Positions 8,501 through 9,172 of a stretch of DNA of 9,172 nt are shown here, piece after piece. Position 1 is the stretch's first letter; each line of letters starts with the position of its first letter. Under the pieces are notes generated by a model, which was not told the origin of the DNA, ran no database searches, and was given only the letters and a program-made list of their open reading frames with translations. The stretch covers positions 1 to 9,172 of the forward strand of contig CAJUIJ010000095.1 of the NCBI GenBank assembly GCA_910586175.1, given 5' to 3'. Both the position numbers and the translations under genes were made by a program. The DNA comes from an uncultured Muribaculaceae bacterium. GTDB taxonomy: Bacteria; Bacteroidota; Bacteroidia; Bacteroidales; Muribaculaceae.

Positions 8501-8707
8501 GGATGCACCATCGGGGACTTCGAGTGCGAAATTACCGTCAATGTCGGTGGCGGTGCCTTTCTTGGTTTGATCGCAAAGGACAGTGGCACCGATGAGAGGC
8601 TCATTGTCGGTAGCAGACACCACTACTCCCTTGACGGTAAACTGTTGGGCGAAAGCTGCAGTGGATAGCAGCAGACACGCCAGGAAAGTAAATAATGACT
8701 TTGTCAT
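5588..8707 (-). CDS. SusC/RagA-family TonB-dependent outer membrane glycan transporter
   Basis: Encodes 1039 residues from the ATG at 8707. The frame is open to 8767, but that upstream ATG overlaps the -7 promoter box, and MTKSLFTFLACLLLSTAAFA, then QQ, is a clear signal peptide, so 8707 is chosen. Residues ~24-93 are a carboxypeptidase-regulatory-like domain (FTVKGVVVSATDNEPLIGAT...SYIGFKPL). DEVVVVGYQTMKKADLTGSV (100-119) is the TonB-box/plug entry region. The plug follows (VRIRGIGSFNASQDPLFVID, LKDAASASIYGSRAANGVII). The remainder is the beta-barrel, with the conserved DLNGDGKITPDD loop and a C-terminal Phe, as expected for outer membrane insertion. There is no N-terminal STN domain, so it is not of the sigma/anti-sigma signalling type. 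It imports oligosaccharide captured by SusD using TonB-ExbBD energy. First gene of the operon; susD follows after 32 nt. Frame intact, normal length. Confidence 0.97.
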   Translation of the reverse strand: MTKSLFTFLACLLLSTAAFAQQFTVKGVVVSATDNEPLIGATVLCDQTKKGTATDIDGNFALEVPDGASLTVSYIGFKPLQVKASPEMTITLSEDTGLLDEVVVVGYQTMKKADLTGSVSVVNSKNFENSADTDPMRALQGKVPGMTVTADGSPSGTGSVRIRGIGSFNASQDPLFVIDGVPTTASLNSLNMNDIESMQVLKDAASASIYGSRAANGVIIITTKKGKAKSDKVNVSFSANLTGQFYSGQSKMKLLNSKGYAMAMAQAALNDGLDPASYASSYGLDLNAPTGFPISVYDYRTGQYNNYTVNGYYDGFINEKKTMLMSDTDWLDQISRTGFSQSYDASVSKATDAYSALFSLGYKKNEGILKYTNFENISARINTSFNISPVLTVGENFTLTYTDQVDCHPLENALKMPSIVPVYETDGVTYAGPVGSMADRQNPLRELAFNRHNALNIWRLFGNAYIDIKPIKGLLIRSNFGLDYDAAFIHSYNFTYHSDIVNNDTNSTTLSQANDTKWTWSNTINYNFNIKEDHDFTVLAGMEMFRQSRIDFSGYNENYDLEDTDFMYPDASSGVERSTGNKSAYALMSFFGKIDYNWRNLLLASFTIRHDGSSRFGSNNRYGTFPAATLGYRISEHIKANWLDDLKLRLSWGKTGNQAISNTARYALYLADYGSDRVTSTAYDLLLQHSGIFPSGYYASQTANPNLKWETTIQYNAGLDFSFLRNRLTGTVDAYIKDVKDMLIIPAYLGSMGEGGASWLNGPSLRNWGMEFQIGWRDQLACGFGYNASLNLDFFRNKVTYLPRNTTGSYAHTTTENLVQSKQPYGSIVGYVYDGIFKSQDEVLAYGQDNARLGGMKYADLNGDGKITPDDQTWIFNPVPDLSFGLNVELSYKNFDFQMFWQGVLGQDVYNNQKFQNDFWSVTDAGSNKGVRVLDGWLPDVNTSSNIPMLTTDNKGDEGRTSSYFVENGSYAKLRTLQIGYSLPAKIIEKLRMTKARFYVSAQNLLTIKSKSLTCTDPENPNWAYPIPTSVSFGLQVNF

Positions 8708-8764
8708 GGTTATAAATTTTTGGATATTTTTTGTTATTGTCGTTCTACGGTAGTAGATACGCTG

Positions 8765-8772
8765 CAAAATTA
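8765..8772 (-). promoter_or_regulatory. -7 box of the susC operon promoter
   Basis: The minus strand reads TAATTTTG, matching the Bacteroidetes -7 consensus TAnnTTTG. Transcription would start near 8761, giving a leader of about 50 nt before the susC ATG. There is no good TTTG at -33; the nearest is TTTC, 23 nt upstream. A weak -33 box fits a promoter that needs an activator, as is usual for PUL operons. The region just before the ATG is A/T-rich without a Shine-Dalgarno sequence. Confidence 0.6.
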
Positions 8773-8813
8773 GCGTTGTAATATAGATAGTTATTGAAAT
8801 GATGTTTCAAAGG

Positions 8814-8862
8814 GTTGCATAAAAGTAACCATGCAACAAAAGTGTAGAAGAATGTAACAAAA
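8814..8862 (-). promoter_or_regulatory. Candidate activator-binding cluster upstream of susC
   Basis: Three copies of a 7-bp half-site are present: gttgcat at 8814-8820 (inverted), atgcaac at 8831-8837, and atgtaac at 8852-8858 (one mismatch). The first two form a perfect inverted repeat with a 10-nt spacer. The last two extend to an 11-mer, atgYaacaaaa, repeated 21 bp apart, about two helical turns. Relative to the inferred start near 8761 the inverted repeat covers about -53 to -76, a usual place for an activator. The regulator itself is not in the window. Confidence 0.45.
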
Positions 8863-8902
8863 ATTAACTTTACAGCTTTTTTCGCTCTGCTTTTTTGCTT
8901 CT

Positions 8903-8937
8903 TTTTCACTTCCTTTTCACTTCCTTTTCGCGCTTCC
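8903..8937. repeat. 11-bp tandem repeat in a pyrimidine-rich tract
   Basis: The unit ttttcacttcc occurs at 8903-8913 and 8914-8924, followed by a 13-nt variant, ttttcgcgcttcc, at 8925-8937. The surrounding stretch from about 8877 is pyrimidine-rich on the plus strand. The period is close to one helical turn. It lies about 120-175 bp upstream of the susC -7 box. Confidence 0.6.
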
Positions 8938-9007
8938 ACGCTCACACAACTCCAGTACCGGAATGGAGGAGATATCAGATATTAAATATAATGTCACTAA
9001 ATTAACA

Positions 9008-9133
9008 ATGAAAATGGATGTTATAGGTCGCGCACAAAGTATATGTGCATTTTCTGCAACCTACTTTTGCCGACCTTCAGATTCGGTCTTCAGTCAAGTG
9101 GGAGCCACCACGTTCCATCTTCCCGAATTCTGA
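9008..9133 (+). CDS. Possible 41-residue leader peptide, unrecognised
   Basis: An ATG at 9008 opens a frame of 41 codons that ends with TGA at 9131-9133 (MKMDVIGRAQSICAFSATY...TTFHLPEF). I do not recognise a family. There is no signal peptide or clear membrane segment; it has two Cys and mixed composition. The A/T-rich sequence before the ATG (actaaattaacaATG) is compatible with translation in Bacteroidetes. It ends 28 nt before an ATG at 9162 that may open the next gene, and the left arm of the 14-bp inverted repeat lies inside it, so a leader-peptide role is conceivable. A chance ORF is equally likely at this length. Confidence 0.25.
   Translation: MKMDVIGRAQSICAFSATYFCRPSDSVFSQVGATTFHLPEF
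9062..9069 (+). promoter_or_regulatory. Promoter-like -7 motif inside the inverted repeat, rightward
   Basis: TACTTTTG fits the Bacteroidetes -7 consensus TAnnTTTG and points away from susC, toward the ATG at 9162 about 92 nt downstream. No TTTG is found 19-21 nt upstream, so the call rests on one box only. A matching TAATTTTG on the opposite strand (9149-9142) points toward susC. Confidence 0.35.
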
Positions 9134-9161
9134 ATCTCAACCAAAATTAAATCACATTAAA

Positions 9162-9172
9162 ATGCACATATA
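9162..9172 (+). CDS. Possible start of a divergent gene, cut by window edge
   Basis: ATG at 9162 is followed by CAC ATA TA, where the window ends. The A-rich context before it (aaattaaatcacattaaa) is typical of Bacteroidetes start sites, and a promoter-like -7 motif lies 92 nt upstream on the same strand. Only three codons are visible, so the product cannot be identified and the ATG could be accidental. Confidence 0.22.

Larger units (their letters stand above)
8938..9172. other. Upstream region without a firm gene
   Basis: Together with 8708-8937 this makes a 465-nt stretch with no gene I can establish. This part holds a small imperfect dyad (ctcca...tggag, near 8950-8968), an A/T-rich segment around 8975-9010, a 41-codon plus-strand ORF, promoter-like motifs on both strands and a 14-bp inverted repeat; the larger of these are listed separately. 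I see no tRNA, rRNA, known riboswitch motif, CRISPR or insertion sequence here. Confidence 0.6.
9040..9172. repeat. 14-bp perfect inverted repeat flanking 105 bp
   Basis: tatatgtgcatttt at 9040-9053 is the exact reverse complement of aaaatgcacatata at 9159-9172. The right arm is cut by the window edge, so the repeat could be longer on the outer side. The 105-nt interior carries a -7-like TACTTTTG on the plus strand (9062-9069) and TAATTTTG on the minus strand (9149-9142). This arrangement resembles an invertible promoter, but could also be an RNA pairing element or an end artefact. Confidence 0.6.

Noticed and set aside
8745..8945. Minus-strand 66-codon ORF with a lysine-rich start and a hydrophobic segment (LIFVTFFYTFVAWLLL)
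   Set aside because: It covers the susC -7 box, the operator-like repeats and the 11-bp tandem repeat. Its lysine-rich and hydrophobic parts follow from the purine-rich and T-rich DNA of the minus strand. A small membrane peptide cannot be fully excluded.

Overview
The window looks like chromosomal DNA from a gut-type member of the order Bacteroidales; a Muribaculaceae-like lineage is possible but I cannot fix the family. The evidence is a bacterial RecA with a long acidic tail, a SusC/SusD pair with lipobox signals, promoters of the Bacteroidetes type (TAnnTTTG near -7, once with TTTG near -33), and no Shine-Dalgarno sequences in front of the genes.

Layout. Bases 1-1056 (+) are the 3' part of recA; its first ~36 codons lie outside the window. 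It converges on a minus-strand block, and the two are separated by two hairpins, one with a 23-bp perfect stem that also contains the stop codon of the facing gene. Bases 1146-2108 (-) encode a secreted five-bladed beta-propeller glycosidase of the GH43 type, with its own, apparently leaderless, promoter. Bases 2212-2247 hold a hairpin terminator for the upstream operon. Bases 2274-3776 (-), 3819-5555 (-) and 5588-8707 (-) are a surface glycan-binding lipoprotein (two Ig/FN3-like domains plus a probable DUF4960 domain), a SusD-like lipoprotein and a SusC-like TonB-dependent transporter. Transcription order is susC-susD-SGBP, then the separately promoted glycosidase. Bases 8708-9172 are non-coding or leader DNA: the susC promoter, an operator-like cluster of repeats, a polypyrimidine tract with an 11-bp tandem repeat, a 41-codon ORF, and a 14-bp inverted repeat whose right arm is the last 14 bases of the window.

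How it works together. This is a small polysaccharide utilization locus (PUL). SGBP and SusD would capture an oligosaccharide at the cell surface, SusC would import it with TonB energy, and the glycosidase would trim it, most likely in the periplasm. DUF4960 is the family of the levan-binding SGBP BT1761 of Bacteroides thetaiotaomicron, but no GH32 fructanase is visible here; the only enzyme is GH43-like, so the substrate is open. No regulator (hybrid two-component sensor, SusR-like, ECF sigma) lies in the window, and SusC lacks an N-terminal STN signalling domain.

The most unusual signal is the inverted repeat at 9040-9053 / 9159-9172, which brackets promoter-like motifs on both strands. It could be an invertible promoter, a start-codon-sequestering leader, or a fold-back artefact at a contig end. 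I did not find a clearly new multi-gene system.
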